Assembly: GCA_910584075.1 (NCBI GenBank)
Contig: CAJTZI010000002.1
Coordinates: 1-64,000, forward strand
Direction of reading: 5' to 3'
Origin: an uncultured Oscillibacter sp.
GTDB taxonomy: Bacteria; Bacillota; Clostridia; Oscillospirales; Oscillospiraceae
DNA: 64,000 nt
This document shows, piece by piece, positions 1 through 8,163 of this stretch. Both the position numbers and the translations under genes were made by a program. The notes beneath the pieces were generated by a model. The model ran no database searches, was not told where the DNA came from, and was given only the letters and a program-made list of their open reading frames with translations. The first letter of the stretch is position 1. Every line of letters starts with the position of its first letter.

Positions 1-919
1 TGAGCTCGTCAAAGGTCACGTCCGCGCCCACGTCCACACCGGTATGTACCTCAATGCCCAGAGACAGGATGGAGGCGATCTCCGCGTCCAGCTTCTCCCG
101 GGGGAGGCGGTAGTTGGGAATGCCGTAGCGCATCATGCCGCCCAGCTGGTGCTGCTTTTCGTACACCGTGACCTTGTGGCCCATGAGGGCCAGGTAGTAG
201 GCGGCGGAGAGGCCCCCGGGGCCGCCGCCCACAATGGCCACGGACTTGCCGGTGGCGGGGGCGGCTTTCGGCTGGGGCACATCCCCGGCGTGGTCCACGG
301 CGTAGCGCTTGAGGCCCCGGATGTTCAGGGCGTCGTCCACCATGTTCCGTCGGCACCGGGCCTCGCAGGGGTGCTCGCAGATGTAGGCGCAGGCGGTGGG
401 GAAGGGGTTGTCCTTGCGGATCAGGCGCACCGCGTCGTCGCAGCGGCCCTCACTGATCAGGGCGATGTAGCCCGGAATATCCACCCCGGCGGGGCACAGC
501 GCCACACAGGGCACGGGGTTTTTGAGGCTGCCCAGGCACCGGTGGTGGAGGATGTGCTCCTCATAGTCGTCCCGGAAGCCCCGAATCCCCATGAGGACCA
601 GGTTGGCCGCGTCAATGCCGATGGCGCAGTCCGCCGTGTCCACGATCACCTGGGCAGTGCCCTCAATGCGGTCCAGAATCTTCATGCTGGGCTCGCCGTC
701 CAGCACCTCCCGGATCATATTGGAAAGCTGGGTCAGCCCCACCCGGCAGGGCACGCACTTGCCGCAGGTCTGGGCACGGCAGAGATCCAGAAAGTTCAGC
801 GCCATGTCCACCGGGCACAGCCCCGGGGGGCTTGCGGCAATCCTCCGCTCCATGTTCCGGTACAGCTGCTCCACCACGGCCTGGGCCTGACCGGGTGTCT
901 TGACTTCCAGTCTGCTCAT
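1..919 (-). CDS. FAD-dependent oxidoreductase with NuoF-type Fe-S domain (partial)
   Basis: The reading frame starts at ATG 919 behind a GGAAAG ribosome site and runs off the left edge, so about 306 N-terminal residues are visible. In order they show a NuoF C-terminal-like [4Fe-4S] domain (TCGKCVPCRVGL near residue 50), a GltD-like Fer4 domain (CPAGVDIPGYI, then CEHPCEARCRR) and the first dinucleotide-binding fold (AIVGGGPGGLSAAYYLALMG, near residue 225). The NADH-binding part of NuoF is absent. Proteins of this build move electrons between NAD(P)H and iron-sulfur partners, often beside hydrogenase or dehydrogenase subunits; the partner here would lie outside the window. Family assignment is firm, the exact redox partner unknown. 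Confidence 0.85.
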   Translation of the reverse strand, partial: MSRLEVKTPGQAQAVVEQLYRNMERRIAASPPGLCPVDMALNFLDLCRAQTCGKCVPCRVGLTQLSNMIREVLDGEPSMKILDRIEGTAQVIVDTADCAIGIDAANLVLMGIRGFRDDYEEHILHHRCLGSLKNPVPCVALCPAGVDIPGYIALISEGRCDDAVRLIRKDNPFPTACAYICEHPCEARCRRNMVDDALNIRGLKRYAVDHAGDVPQPKAAPATGKSVAIVGGGPGGLSAAYYLALMGHKVTVYEKQHQLGGMMRYGIPNYRLPREKLDAEIASILSLGIEVHTGVDVGADVTFDEL

Positions 920-963
920 ACTGTCACTTCTTTCCGAAAAGTTTGTTTGGTTCCCTAAATATA

Positions 964-992
964 ATTATGAACCCGGCCATCGAAAAAGTCAA
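964..992 (-). promoter_or_regulatory. sigma-A promoter of the Fe-S flavoprotein gene
   Basis: On the minus strand TTGACT (992-987) and CATAAT (969-964) are separated by 17 bp, about 45 bp before the start codon at 919. Confidence 0.55.
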
Positions 993-1164
993 CAAAAGTT
1001 ATTATTTAGTCAAAGCCGCGTTAAATATGAGACAATTTCTTGTGAAAAACCACAAAAGCGGTCTAAAAAACGTTTACCAGTCCTTTTGGAGACCGCCAAA
1101 GGAGGATGTGTTAAAAGCATAACAGCTCTCCACCGTCCCAAAGGCTCCCCAGAACGGAACGCGG

Positions 1165-1198
1165 GGAAAATTTTTCCCGCCGCCCATGGGGCGGCGGA
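1165..1198 (-). terminator. possible terminator after the DHHW gene
   Basis: A perfect 9-bp inverted repeat (CCGCCGCCC, loop ATG) at 1177-1197 lies just past the DHHW stop codon. Read on the minus strand it is followed by an A/T stretch rather than a clean T run, so termination is plausible but not certain. Confidence 0.4.
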
Positions 1199-1205
1199 AG
1201 ATTCC

Positions 1206-2330
1206 TCACTGGCTCAGCAGGGCCAGATTCCGGTCTGTGATCAAGTTGGGGACGCTTTGCAGCACCACAATCCCGTCCACGCCGTGCTCCTGGGCGTAGG
1301 CGGCGGGAGAGCCCCGGTAGTAGCGCAGGTCCAGCAGGTGGACCTCCTCAAAATGCCGGGCCAGGAAGGGGGCCAGGGAATCCGCGTAGGAGTCCCGGAC
1401 CAGCATCAGCCTTCCCGTGCCCGCCTCATTGCGGATTACGCACAGGGGCTGGCTGCCTCCCAGAAAGGCGGAGTATTTGTCCTTTTCCCCCAGATAGTCA
1501 CTGTCATACAGTCCCGTCTCCTCCGGCGCACCGTCCCGCCAGGAGATGACGCTCAGGCCCCGGTCCTCCACCCAGAACTCAATGCTGTCCGGCTCCAGCC
1601 AGTGGATGCCGGACTGGGAGTAGAGGGTCCCCTGAAACCCGTTGGAAACCAAGAGATCCCGCTCCTTCGCCGCCTCCGGCTCCAGAACCTCCTCCCCCCG
1701 GCCCAGGGCCTCCATGAGGACGGCATAGCCGTAGTAGGCCCCTAGGGTGGTCCAGTGGTGGTCTGTGCGGTAGAAGATGTCCTCCTCCGCCCGGGCCCGG
1801 AGGGCGCCGAGGACGTCCACAGGCTCCACCCCCTCCAGCTCTGCCGCCCGGGAGATAAAGGCCGCCTGATCCCAGCTCTCCGCCCCGGCGGGGAGCTTTT
1901 CCCGCCAGACCTCCGCCGCCGAGGGGACCAGGGCCAGGTATACCGGAATCTCAGTCCGCTCCGCCATGCGGCGGACGCAGTCCAGGTTTCGATCCTCCAG
2001 ACCGTCCAGAGGCGGATTGACCTTGGCGATCAGCGTGTCGCCGCAGAGGTACACGTTGTTGAACTCCCGCTTGCCCAGCAGCAGCTCTGCCCGGGCCTTC
2101 ACCCCTGTCCACCCGTCCCGCAGGGGGAACTGGTCGGCGAAGTAGTCCTCCGCCGCCTTTGTAAAGCTGCCGTCCGCCAGGGCGGACCAGGTCAGCTCCG
2201 GCCGCTGGGCGAGGGTCCGGTTCTCCGTCTCGGACCGCGCCCGGTCCGGCATCAGGACATGCCACACCAGAAGTCCCCCCAGGAAGAGGCAGAAAAAGGC
2301 CGCCAAAAAGCGGCTGTATGCCTTTGTCAT
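1206..2330 (-). CDS. DHHW family protein (AlgX/AlgJ-like envelope acylation partner)
   Basis: 374 residues from ATG 2330. The longer frame from 2348 begins inside the GGAGGCGG ribosome site and is rejected. An N-terminal membrane anchor (about residues 7-25) is followed by an extracytoplasmic SGNH-like domain with the family signature YRTDHHWTTLGAYYGY. DHHW proteins are linked to AlgJ/AlgX-type enzymes that work outside the membrane with MBOAT acyltransferases on polysaccharides or teichoic acids. The gene starts 14 bp after the MBOAT stop codon, so the two are almost certainly cotranscribed. The substrate cannot be told from sequence. Confidence 0.85.
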   Translation of the reverse strand: MTKAYSRFLAAFFCLFLGGLLVWHVLMPDRARSETENRTLAQRPELTWSALADGSFTKAAEDYFADQFPLRDGWTGVKARAELLLGKREFNNVYLCGDTLIAKVNPPLDGLEDRNLDCVRRMAERTEIPVYLALVPSAAEVWREKLPAGAESWDQAAFISRAAELEGVEPVDVLGALRARAEEDIFYRTDHHWTTLGAYYGYAVLMEALGRGEEVLEPEAAKERDLLVSNGFQGTLYSQSGIHWLEPDSIEFWVEDRGLSVISWRDGAPEETGLYDSDYLGEKDKYSAFLGGSQPLCVIRNEAGTGRLMLVRDSYADSLAPFLARHFEEVHLLDLRYYRGSPAAYAQEHGVDGIVVLQSVPNLITDRNLALLSQ

Positions 2331-2344
2331 TCCGCCGCCTCCTC

Positions 2345-3739
2345 TCAAAACCGGAAATACAGAAACGGATTATAGCTGCCGTCTACCAGATACGCGGTGC
2401 AAAGCACCAGACCCAGACCCATCAGCACCGGGGTCAGCACCTTCTCCGCCCGCGCAGGCAGCTGCCGCCAGATCCGCTGTCCCAGGGTGGTGGAGGCCGC
2501 GATCAGGATGGCAAGCGTCAGGCCGTAGCTCCGCAGGGCGTAGCCGTCGGCGGCGCTCCACAGCTCCCCTCCGCCAAAGCACACGGAGAAGTACCCGCCG
2601 CAGACAGACAGGTCCTCCATGGCGAAGATCCCCCAGCCAATGAACACCACCGCCAGAGTATACAGGTGCTTCACCCAGACGGGCGTCTTTTCCAGCACCT
2701 TCCGCAGGACGAATTTCTCCAAGATCAGCCACGCCGCGAAGTACAGCCCCCAGAGAATGAAATTCCAGCTGGCCCCGTGCCAAAAGCCGGTGCAAAGCCA
2801 GACAATAAGGATATTCCGCAGGGTTTTCGCCGCGCTGCCCCGGCTCCCTCCCAGGGGGATATACAAGTACTCCCGGAACCAGCCGGTGAGGGACATGTGC
2901 CACCGCCGCCAGAACTCCGTCACCGAGGCGGAGAGATAGGGGTGGTCGAAATTCTCGTTGAACCGAAAGCCGAAGACCCGTCCCAGGCCGATGGCCATGT
3001 CGGAGTAGCCGGAGAAGTCAAAGTAGATCTGAAAGCCGAAGGCCAGAATACCCAGCCAGCCCCCCGCCGCGGTCAGCGTCCCCGCCTCCCGGGCCGCCAG
3101 CTGGGCGTCCCACAGGGCGCCGATGGAGTTGGCCAGCAGCACCTTCTTGGCAAGGCCCAGGGTAAACCGTCTGACCCCCAGGGCGAAGTCCTCCGCAGTG
3201 TTCACCCGGCGGGCCAGCTCTGCCGCTACGGTCTTATACTGGACGATGGGTCCGGCGATCAGCTGGGGAAACATGGTGACATAGGCCCCAAAGCTGACCA
3301 GATTCCGCTGTACCGGCGCGTCCCGGCGGTAGACGTCAATGGTATAGCTCATGGTCTGGAACGTGAAGAAGGAGATGCCGATGGGCAGGGGAACGCCCAG
3401 CCGGGGAAGCTCCGCCCCCAGCAGCGCCGAGAGGTTGGCCGCCAGGAAATCCCAGTATTTGAAAAAGCCCAGCAGCGTCAGGTTGAACACCACCGACTGC
3501 CCCACAAACCACCGGGCCAGTTTGTCCCGGTGCCGGAACCGCTCCACCAGCATCCCGTGGGTGTAGTCGATCAGGGTGGATAAAACCATGATGGAGATAT
3601 AGAGCGGCTCTCCCCAGCCGTAGAAGATCAGGCTCACCGCCAGCAGTACGCCGTTCCTGGCCCGGCAGGGCACCAGGAAGTACACCGCCAGCGTCACGGG
3701 CAGGTAGGCGAACAAAAACGTCAGGCTGCTGAAAACCAA
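2345..3739 (-). CDS. MBOAT family O-acyltransferase
   Basis: A polytopic membrane acyltransferase of the AlgI/DltB type, 464 residues if TTG 3739 is the start (Shine-Dalgarno GAGGGGGAG a few bases upstream; the protein then begins MVFSSLTFLFAYLPV, typical of the family). The ATG frame from 3808 adds 23 atypical residues and crosses a hairpin. Conserved motifs are visible: FWRRWHMSLTGWFREYLYIP and the catalytic-His region GFWHGASWNFILWG. The family moves acyl groups across the membrane for O-acylation of surface polymers. It sits between a DUF4358 lipoprotein gene and the DHHW gene on the same strand. Confidence 0.9.
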   Translation of the reverse strand: MVFSSLTFLFAYLPVTLAVYFLVPCRARNGVLLAVSLIFYGWGEPLYISIMVLSTLIDYTHGMLVERFRHRDKLARWFVGQSVVFNLTLLGFFKYWDFLAANLSALLGAELPRLGVPLPIGISFFTFQTMSYTIDVYRRDAPVQRNLVSFGAYVTMFPQLIAGPIVQYKTVAAELARRVNTAEDFALGVRRFTLGLAKKVLLANSIGALWDAQLAAREAGTLTAAGGWLGILAFGFQIYFDFSGYSDMAIGLGRVFGFRFNENFDHPYLSASVTEFWRRWHMSLTGWFREYLYIPLGGSRGSAAKTLRNILIVWLCTGFWHGASWNFILWGLYFAAWLILEKFVLRKVLEKTPVWVKHLYTLAVVFIGWGIFAMEDLSVCGGYFSVCFGGGELWSAADGYALRSYGLTLAILIAASTTLGQRIWRQLPARAEKVLTPVLMGLGLVLCTAYLVDGSYNPFLYFRF

Positions 3740-3764
3740 GGAACGCTCCCCCTCTTTTCCAACT

Positions 3765-3799
3765 TTAAAAGCAGCCGCCGCGGTCTCGCCGCGGCTGCC
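3765..3799 (-). terminator. possible terminator between DUF4358 and MBOAT genes
   Basis: GC-rich inverted repeat (GCAGCCG..CCGCGG / CCGCGGCTGC with a 3-nt bulge) followed on the minus strand by TTTT. It lies upstream of the proposed TTG start of the MBOAT gene and may attenuate read-through from the lipoprotein gene. Confidence 0.35.
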
Positions 3800-3954
3800 T
3801 TGCTTCAAAGCCTGTATTCACAACCGCCGGGCACCGTCTGACCGGTCTTGTCCCGCCGTACTGCACCGCTCTTCCCCGTCTGTGGAAAAAATCCCGGCCC
3901 GTCCGGCACTGCCCGGTTATGAACGCAGGTTCTTGCTCTCTTTACAAAGGGACC

Positions 3955-4461
3955 TTACGCGAAGGCCTGATTGAAAATCTCCTCCAGCCGGCTCTGGGTA
4001 TCCGTCACGGCCAGCAGGGCCAGATACCTCCCCTGCCGCTGGACGGTGGTCTTCTCCCACTGCTCAATGGACTCGGGATACCACGCCCCGCCGGGGTTGG
4101 TATCATCGCCCACCTGGTAGTCGATGCGGCCCTGGAGAATCTCCTGGGCCTTGTCCGCGTCCTCCTCGGAAGCGCACTCGACCAAAACCACCTCGTTCAC
4201 CGCCGCGGACATCATAGGCGTCCGGGCGATCAGCTGCCGGAGCTCCAGGCCGCTGAGGCCAGGGTAGTACAGGTCCAGCATCTCCTCCGAGAGATCCTCC
4301 ATGTATCCGTCGGTCCACCAGTCGCAGACCTCCCCCATGGAGGCGTAGACCTCTGTCAGGTCCACGTCCTTGGACTCGGTCTGGTTGTCGCGGGAGCCGC
4401 CGCAGGCGGTCAGGGCCAGCAGGGAAAACAGGGCCAGGGTCAGTGTCATCCATTTTTTCAT
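3955..4461 (-). CDS. DUF4358 family lipoprotein
   Basis: 168 residues starting at ATG 4461 behind AAAAGGAGA. A classical lipoprotein signal is present: positive N-terminus, hydrophobic core and the lipobox LTAC (Cys 20) followed by GGSRDN. The remaining 145 residues match the DUF4358 pattern (helical start, VVLVECASEEDADKAQEIL, WYPESIEQWEKTTV). The function of DUF4358 is unknown, but in clostridia such genes often sit next to MBOAT and DHHW or SGNH genes as here, suggesting a role on the outer face of the membrane in the same envelope-modification process. Lipoprotein status is clear; the family name is from memory of the motif. Confidence 0.75.
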   Translation of the reverse strand: MKKWMTLTLALFSLLALTACGGSRDNQTESKDVDLTEVYASMGEVCDWWTDGYMEDLSEEMLDLYYPGLSGLELRQLIARTPMMSAAVNEVVLVECASEEDADKAQEILQGRIDYQVGDDTNPGGAWYPESIEQWEKTTVQRQGRYLALLAVTDTQSRLEEIFNQAFA

Positions 4462-4578
4462 TGTGTCGTTTCTCCTTTTATCGTTGAATTTTGTCTGCCC
4501 TTAAGACGGGCGGACATTGAAAAAAGTTCCCGCCTCAGTATTTCCTTTTTTCGAAAAAATAGAGCGGCAGTTCTCTCC

Positions 4579-4607
4579 TTGCTTTTATACTGGAAATCCG
4601 CTATAAT
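4579..4607 (+). promoter_or_regulatory. sigma-A promoter of the threonine-aldolase-like gene
   Basis: TTGCTT (4579-4584), 17-bp spacer, TATAAT (4602-4607), about 68 bp before the start codon at 4675. Confidence 0.7.
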
Positions 4608-4674
4608 TTCAACATCAATTCCGTAACATTTCGGCAACTGTTTTTGTTACTTTTTGAAAGAGAGGTACTATGCC

Positions 4675-5697
4675 ATGTACAGCTTCCGCAACGATTACAG
4701 CGAGGGCGCCCACCCCAAAGTCCTCCAGCGCCTGATTGACACCAATCTGGAGCAGACCTGCGGCTACGCCCTGGACCCCTTGAGCGGCGCCGCACGGGAG
4801 ACCGTCCGCCGCGTCTGTGCCGCCCCGGAGGCGGACGTCCACTTCATCTCCGGCGGCACCCAGACCAATCTTTTGACCATCGCCGCCTTCCTGCGGCCCT
4901 ATGAGGCGGTCATCGCCCCCTGCACGGCCCATATCAGCCTCCACGAGGCCGGGGCCATTGAGGCCACGGGTCACAAGGTCTGTGCCGTGGAGACCCCCGA
5001 CGGCAAACTGACGGCGGAGATGGTGGCCTCCGTGGCGGACGGCCACACCGACGAATTCATGGTCCGTCCCCGGATGGTGTACATCTCCGACTCCACGGAG
5101 CTGGGCACCATCTACACCAGGGGGGAGCTGACGGCCCTGCGCCGCTGCTGCGATGAGCGGGGTCTGTACCTCTTCCTGGACGGCGCCCGGCTGGGCTCCG
5201 CCCTCACCGCCCCGGGCAATGACCTGACGCTGCCGGACCTGGCCGCCCTGACGGACGCCTTCTACATCGGCGGCACCAAGAACGGCGCCCTCTTCGGAGA
5301 GGCCCTGGTGCTGAGACAGCCCCTGGAGCGCTTCCGCTGGCACATGAAGCAGCGGGGCGCCATTCTGGCCAAGGGTCGGACCATGGCCCTCCAGTTCCAG
5401 GCCCTGCTGGAGGACGGACTCTACTTTGAAATCGCCCGCCACGCCAACGACATGGCCATCCGCCTCCGGGACGGCATGGCAGCCCTGGGGTACGAGTTCC
5501 CCATCCCATCTCCCTCCAACCAGCAGTTCCCGGTGCTGCCCAATACAGTGGCCCGCCAGCTGGAGGAGATGGGCTACCAGTTTGAGGAGGAACGGGTCAT
5601 TGACGAAAACCACACCTGCGTCCGCTTCGTCACCAGCTGGGCAACGCCCCAGTCCGCCGTGGATGAGTTTCTCCGGGATTTGGCAGCGTGCAAGTGA
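4675..5697 (+). CDS. threonine aldolase family PLP enzyme
   Basis: 340 residues. ATG 4675 (MYSFRNDYSEGAHPKVL) is preferred because GAGAGG lies 9 bp upstream; the frame from 4654 starts inside the leader. The N-terminal FRNDYSEGAHP, the PLP-site HISGGTQTN-like stretch (FISGGTQTNLL), the aspartate LFLDGARLG and the lysine region IGGTKNGALFGEA are the standard order of low-specificity L-threonine aldolases and beta-eliminating lyases of fold type I. The expected reaction is cleavage of L-threonine or allo-threonine to glycine and acetaldehyde, but substrate range within this family varies. Single-gene unit: its own promoter upstream and a strong terminator downstream. Confidence 0.88.
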   Translation: MYSFRNDYSEGAHPKVLQRLIDTNLEQTCGYALDPLSGAARETVRRVCAAPEADVHFISGGTQTNLLTIAAFLRPYEAVIAPCTAHISLHEAGAIEATGHKVCAVETPDGKLTAEMVASVADGHTDEFMVRPRMVYISDSTELGTIYTRGELTALRRCCDERGLYLFLDGARLGSALTAPGNDLTLPDLAALTDAFYIGGTKNGALFGEALVLRQPLERFRWHMKQRGAILAKGRTMALQFQALLEDGLYFEIARHANDMAIRLRDGMAALGYEFPIPSPSNQQFPVLPNTVARQLEEMGYQFEEERVIDENHTCVRFVTSWATPQSAVDEFLRDLAACK

Positions 5698-5707
5698 GGA
5701 CCACGTT

Positions 5708-5746
5708 AAAACAGAGGGAGCGCCGCGGCGCTCCCTCTGTTTTTTC
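5708..5746. terminator. bidirectional terminator
   Basis: Perfect 13-bp stem ACAGAGGGAGCGC / GCGCTCCCTCTGT with a short loop, T6 on the plus side and A4 (T4 on the minus strand) on the other. It lies between two convergent genes and can end transcription from both. Confidence 0.85.
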
Positions 5747-5758
5747 TCAAAAGCGTGT

Positions 5759-6646
5759 TTACTCCCCGTCCTCTCCCTCCCCGGGGACAACGCCGTTCTC
5801 CTCCTGGGCCTGGAGGAGGTAGTCCTGGGCCCGGGTCTTTCTGCTGGGGACAAAGCTCAAAGCCGCGCCGCGGCTCTTCCCCTTGCTCTTGGCGTAGAAG
5901 AACCCCGCCACAGAGAAGACCACCGCGCCGATAAAATTCACAAAGAGATCCTTCATGGTGTCGATCAGGCCGATGTCCAGATACCCACCCATGCCCAGGC
6001 TCTCGCCGTTGATGACCACGTCCTGTATATCCGATATGGTGATGACCTTGTTGGAGTGCGTCATATCCAGTGCCGCGCTGTGGATGGCGTGCACCACCGT
6101 GTCCCGCTGCATGTCCATGCCGAAAAACCAGTCCATAGAGAACTCAAAGAACTCCCACAGCACACCGATGGTCATGGAGAAACAGAAGGCCACCAAGGCC
6201 AAAAAGAAGGGGGAGAGGTCAAAGGTCAGCCGCTCGTCGTCGTTTAAGAGCATAATGAGGGAGAACCCCACCGCCGCCGCCAAAAAGCCGTTGAGGGTGT
6301 GGAGCATGGTGTCCCAGTGGGGGACCCGCTCGTAGTAGGCGTTGACCTCCCCCAAAATCTCCGCCGCGAAGATGAAGCACAAAATGGTGATCTCCAGCGG
6401 CGGCGGCAGCTCGATGCGCAGCTTCACCTGGAGCCAGCTGGGCACGTACAGCAGCATCAGCGTCAGGACGCAGAAAAAGGCGCTCTCATAGCTGCCCAGC
6501 ATCAGCTGGCGAACCAGAACCACAATCACCAGCGCCCGCAGCACATAGAACACGATAAAGGAGCTCCTGTGCTCCCGCAGCTCCCGGTCCATAGCCTGAC
6601 GGAAGCTCTTCTTCTCCCGTTTTTTCTCCTGCTTTGTCTTTTTCAA
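5759..6646 (-). CDS. YjdF/DUF2238-like integral membrane protein
   Basis: 295 residues from TTG 6646. The upstream ATG at 6667 lies immediately after a perfect -10 box, leaving no room for a leader, and AAAGGAG between them is a well placed ribosome site for the TTG. A Lys/Arg-rich N-terminus is followed by about six membrane segments. The motif PHWDTMLHTLNGFL and later GVLWEFFEFSMDW resemble the YjdF/DUF2238 family of unknown function. The acidic C-terminal tail is poorly structured. Its promoter carries a perfect palindrome over the -35 box. Family assignment is by motif only. Confidence 0.65.
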   Translation of the reverse strand: MKKTKQEKKREKKSFRQAMDRELREHRSSFIVFYVLRALVIVVLVRQLMLGSYESAFFCVLTLMLLYVPSWLQVKLRIELPPPLEITILCFIFAAEILGEVNAYYERVPHWDTMLHTLNGFLAAAVGFSLIMLLNDDERLTFDLSPFFLALVAFCFSMTIGVLWEFFEFSMDWFFGMDMQRDTVVHAIHSAALDMTHSNKVITISDIQDVVINGESLGMGGYLDIGLIDTMKDLFVNFIGAVVFSVAGFFYAKSKGKSRGAALSFVPSRKTRAQDYLLQAQEENGVVPGEGEDGE

Positions 6647-6684
6647 GCCGGTTTCTCCTTTTTGCATATTAAAAATATTATAGT

Positions 6685-6724
6685 ATTATAGCACAAGGAT
6701 CCCCCGCTGGCAAGCGGGGGATCC
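6685..6724 (-). promoter_or_regulatory. promoter with palindrome over the -35 box
   Basis: Minus-strand TTGCCA (6713-6708), 17-bp spacer and TATAAT (6690-6685) drive the YjdF-like gene. A perfect 12-bp inverted repeat (GGATCCCCCGCT, 4-nt loop, AGCGGGGGATCC) occupies 6697-6724 and covers the -35 box. It may be a repressor site or the terminator of the small gene upstream on the same strand; no T run follows it directly. Confidence 0.6.
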
Positions 6725-6961
6725 TGATGGGGAGTGTCTAATTGCGCGTTTTTATGATGCTTCCCAAGAGCAATGCAGGGGCCGGCGCCCTCGCCGGCCC
6801 GTCTCCCCTCCGCTTCTCCCATAGGACGGGCGGACAGTCTCCACCCCGGCAAAGCATCTTCGAATCGGACACTCCCATCCTCTCTCCGCCTTCAGCCATT
6901 CCGCCGGTGAACTCACCAAAATCATCCGGCGGGAGCGGAGGCCGCCGCATACTCCGGAAAG

Positions 6962-7126
6962 CTACATGATCCGATCTGCCGCATACCCCAGCACAAACAG
7001 CCCCGCCAGCACACAGGCCAGAAAGAGCGGCAGCCTTCCGCCCTTCCCCCGGCCTCGGAGCAGGGAGTATCCGCCGTACACGGTGAACACAAAACCGATA
7101 CATACCTGAACAGCTATGCCGATCAT
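6962..7126 (-). CDS. 54-residue small membrane protein
   Basis: Starts at ATG 7126 directly behind a strong AGGAGGAGA ribosome site and ends at TAG 6962. The sequence has two hydrophobic segments (about residues 1-22 and 33-49) separated by a basic glycine-rich loop (LLRGRGKGGRLP), so it is probably a two-helix membrane hairpin. It lies about 40 bp after the DUF3169 gene and seems to be the third gene of the XRE regulator operon. No family is recognised. The good ribosome site and the hydrophobic pattern support it as a real gene. Confidence 0.6.
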   Translation of the reverse strand: MIGIAVQVCIGFVFTVYGGYSLLRGRGKGGRLPLFLACVLAGLFVLGYAADRIM

Positions 7127-7165
7127 CTCTATCTCCTCCTGAAGCTCATGTCGGAACGCCCGGTC

Positions 7166-7939
7166 TCACCGTACCGCCGCACCCTTTTTGCCCAGGCGGA
7201 TGCACTCCAGGGTATAGGTCACCTGCATCACGCCCCAGACCAGCAAAAGAACGCTCACCGGCAGCATCCCGATCTCAAAGACCATGCCCAGGACGGTCAG
7301 CGCCATCCACACCCCCAGGCACACGCGGGTAGTCACCATATAGGCCCGGTAGCTGGCCTCTCCAATCTGCCGGCGCTCCGACTCGTCGCAGCTGTCCAGC
7401 CACTTTTTTTGAAACTTGGTGTCGTAGACGCTGCCGTGCTTCTCCGGATTCATCCGCCGCTCCAGATCCACCACCTTCTGCTGGGCAAAAATCACACACC
7501 CGCAGGAGAGGACGAACACCCCGACCATGGCCAGAGCCCCCTCTTCCGGCTGATATGTCCCAATGGCGGTCATAAAAAAGAGGCTGAGCAGCAGCTGCAC
7601 GGCGCTGAGCAGCAGCGTCCAGCTAAGGAGGGTCTCAACGGACTGGGACACGTCGTCCTCGTCTCCGCCGTCCCAGGCGGCGAACTTCTTTGCGGCGGAG
7701 CGGTAGAGGAAAAAACAGCTCCCCATGGTCGCCAGCGTTGTCACAGGGATGCCCCAGGGCATGGCGGAGCGAATCGCGCCGTTCAGCCATCCGGCGATCT
7801 CCCCGGTATCCAGCCCAAAAACCCGGCTGCATCCCACCAGAAAACCCAGCAGGCCGCCCACCAGCAGGCTCCCCAGCATGGTCAGAAAGAATTTTGGCAG
7901 AGCTCTCCGGTTCTCGCCCTTCTCAGTCCTGTTTTTCAT
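7166..7939 (-). CDS. DUF3169 family membrane protein
   Basis: 257 residues from ATG 7939 (GGAGGG 8 bp upstream; the GTG at 7948 is too close to that site). About six membrane segments are visible, with a cytoplasmic loop containing VVDLERRMNPEKHGSVYDTKFQKKW and the motif ERRQIGEASYRAYM, which fits DUF3169. Its first 17 bases overlap the end of the XRE regulator gene, so the two are translationally linked. DUF3169 genes are commonly paired with a small Cro/C1-type regulator; the cellular role is not known. Confidence 0.75.
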   Translation of the reverse strand: MKNRTEKGENRRALPKFFLTMLGSLLVGGLLGFLVGCSRVFGLDTGEIAGWLNGAIRSAMPWGIPVTTLATMGSCFFLYRSAAKKFAAWDGGDEDDVSQSVETLLSWTLLLSAVQLLLSLFFMTAIGTYQPEEGALAMVGVFVLSCGCVIFAQQKVVDLERRMNPEKHGSVYDTKFQKKWLDSCDESERRQIGEASYRAYMVTTRVCLGVWMALTVLGMVFEIGMLPVSVLLLVWGVMQVTYTLECIRLGKKGAAVR

Positions 7940-8147
7940 TTTCTTCACCCTCCTGATACGTAAAAATGTCCTCCACGGCCACGCCGCAGAGCTTCGCCAG
8001 CTTCAGCGCCAGCGTCACAGAGGGGGAGTAATCCCCCCGCTCAATCTGGCTGATGGTCTGCCGGGACACCCCCGCCATCCGCCCCATCTCCTGCTGGTTT
8101 ACCCCAAGCCGGGCCCGGTGCTCTTTGAGCCGGTTGTACAATGGCAT
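7923..8147 (-). CDS. XRE-family transcriptional regulator (YgzD/Cro-C1 type)
   Basis: 74 residues, essentially one helix-turn-helix domain: LKEHRARLGVNQQEMGRMAG then VSRQTISQIERGDYSPSVTL, followed by the typical tail LCGVAVEDIFTYQEGEE. The start ATG 8147 follows GGAGG by 7 bp. It is the first gene of an operon with a DUF3169 membrane protein and a 54-residue membrane protein. Its promoter holds three copies of an 18-bp dyad (TGACAA-N6-TTGTCA), so strong autorepression is likely. Regulators of this size usually control only their own operon. Confidence 0.9.
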   Translation of the reverse strand: MPLYNRLKEHRARLGVNQQEMGRMAGVSRQTISQIERGDYSPSVTLALKLAKLCGVAVEDIFTYQEGEENEKQD

Positions 8148-8163
8148 GACTTACCTCCAATTC

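Noticed and set aside
6738..7103. 121-residue minus-strand frame over the small-gene region
   Set aside because: No ribosome site and Arg/Pro-rich translation; the overlapping 54-residue frame with AGGAGGAG and two helices is far better.
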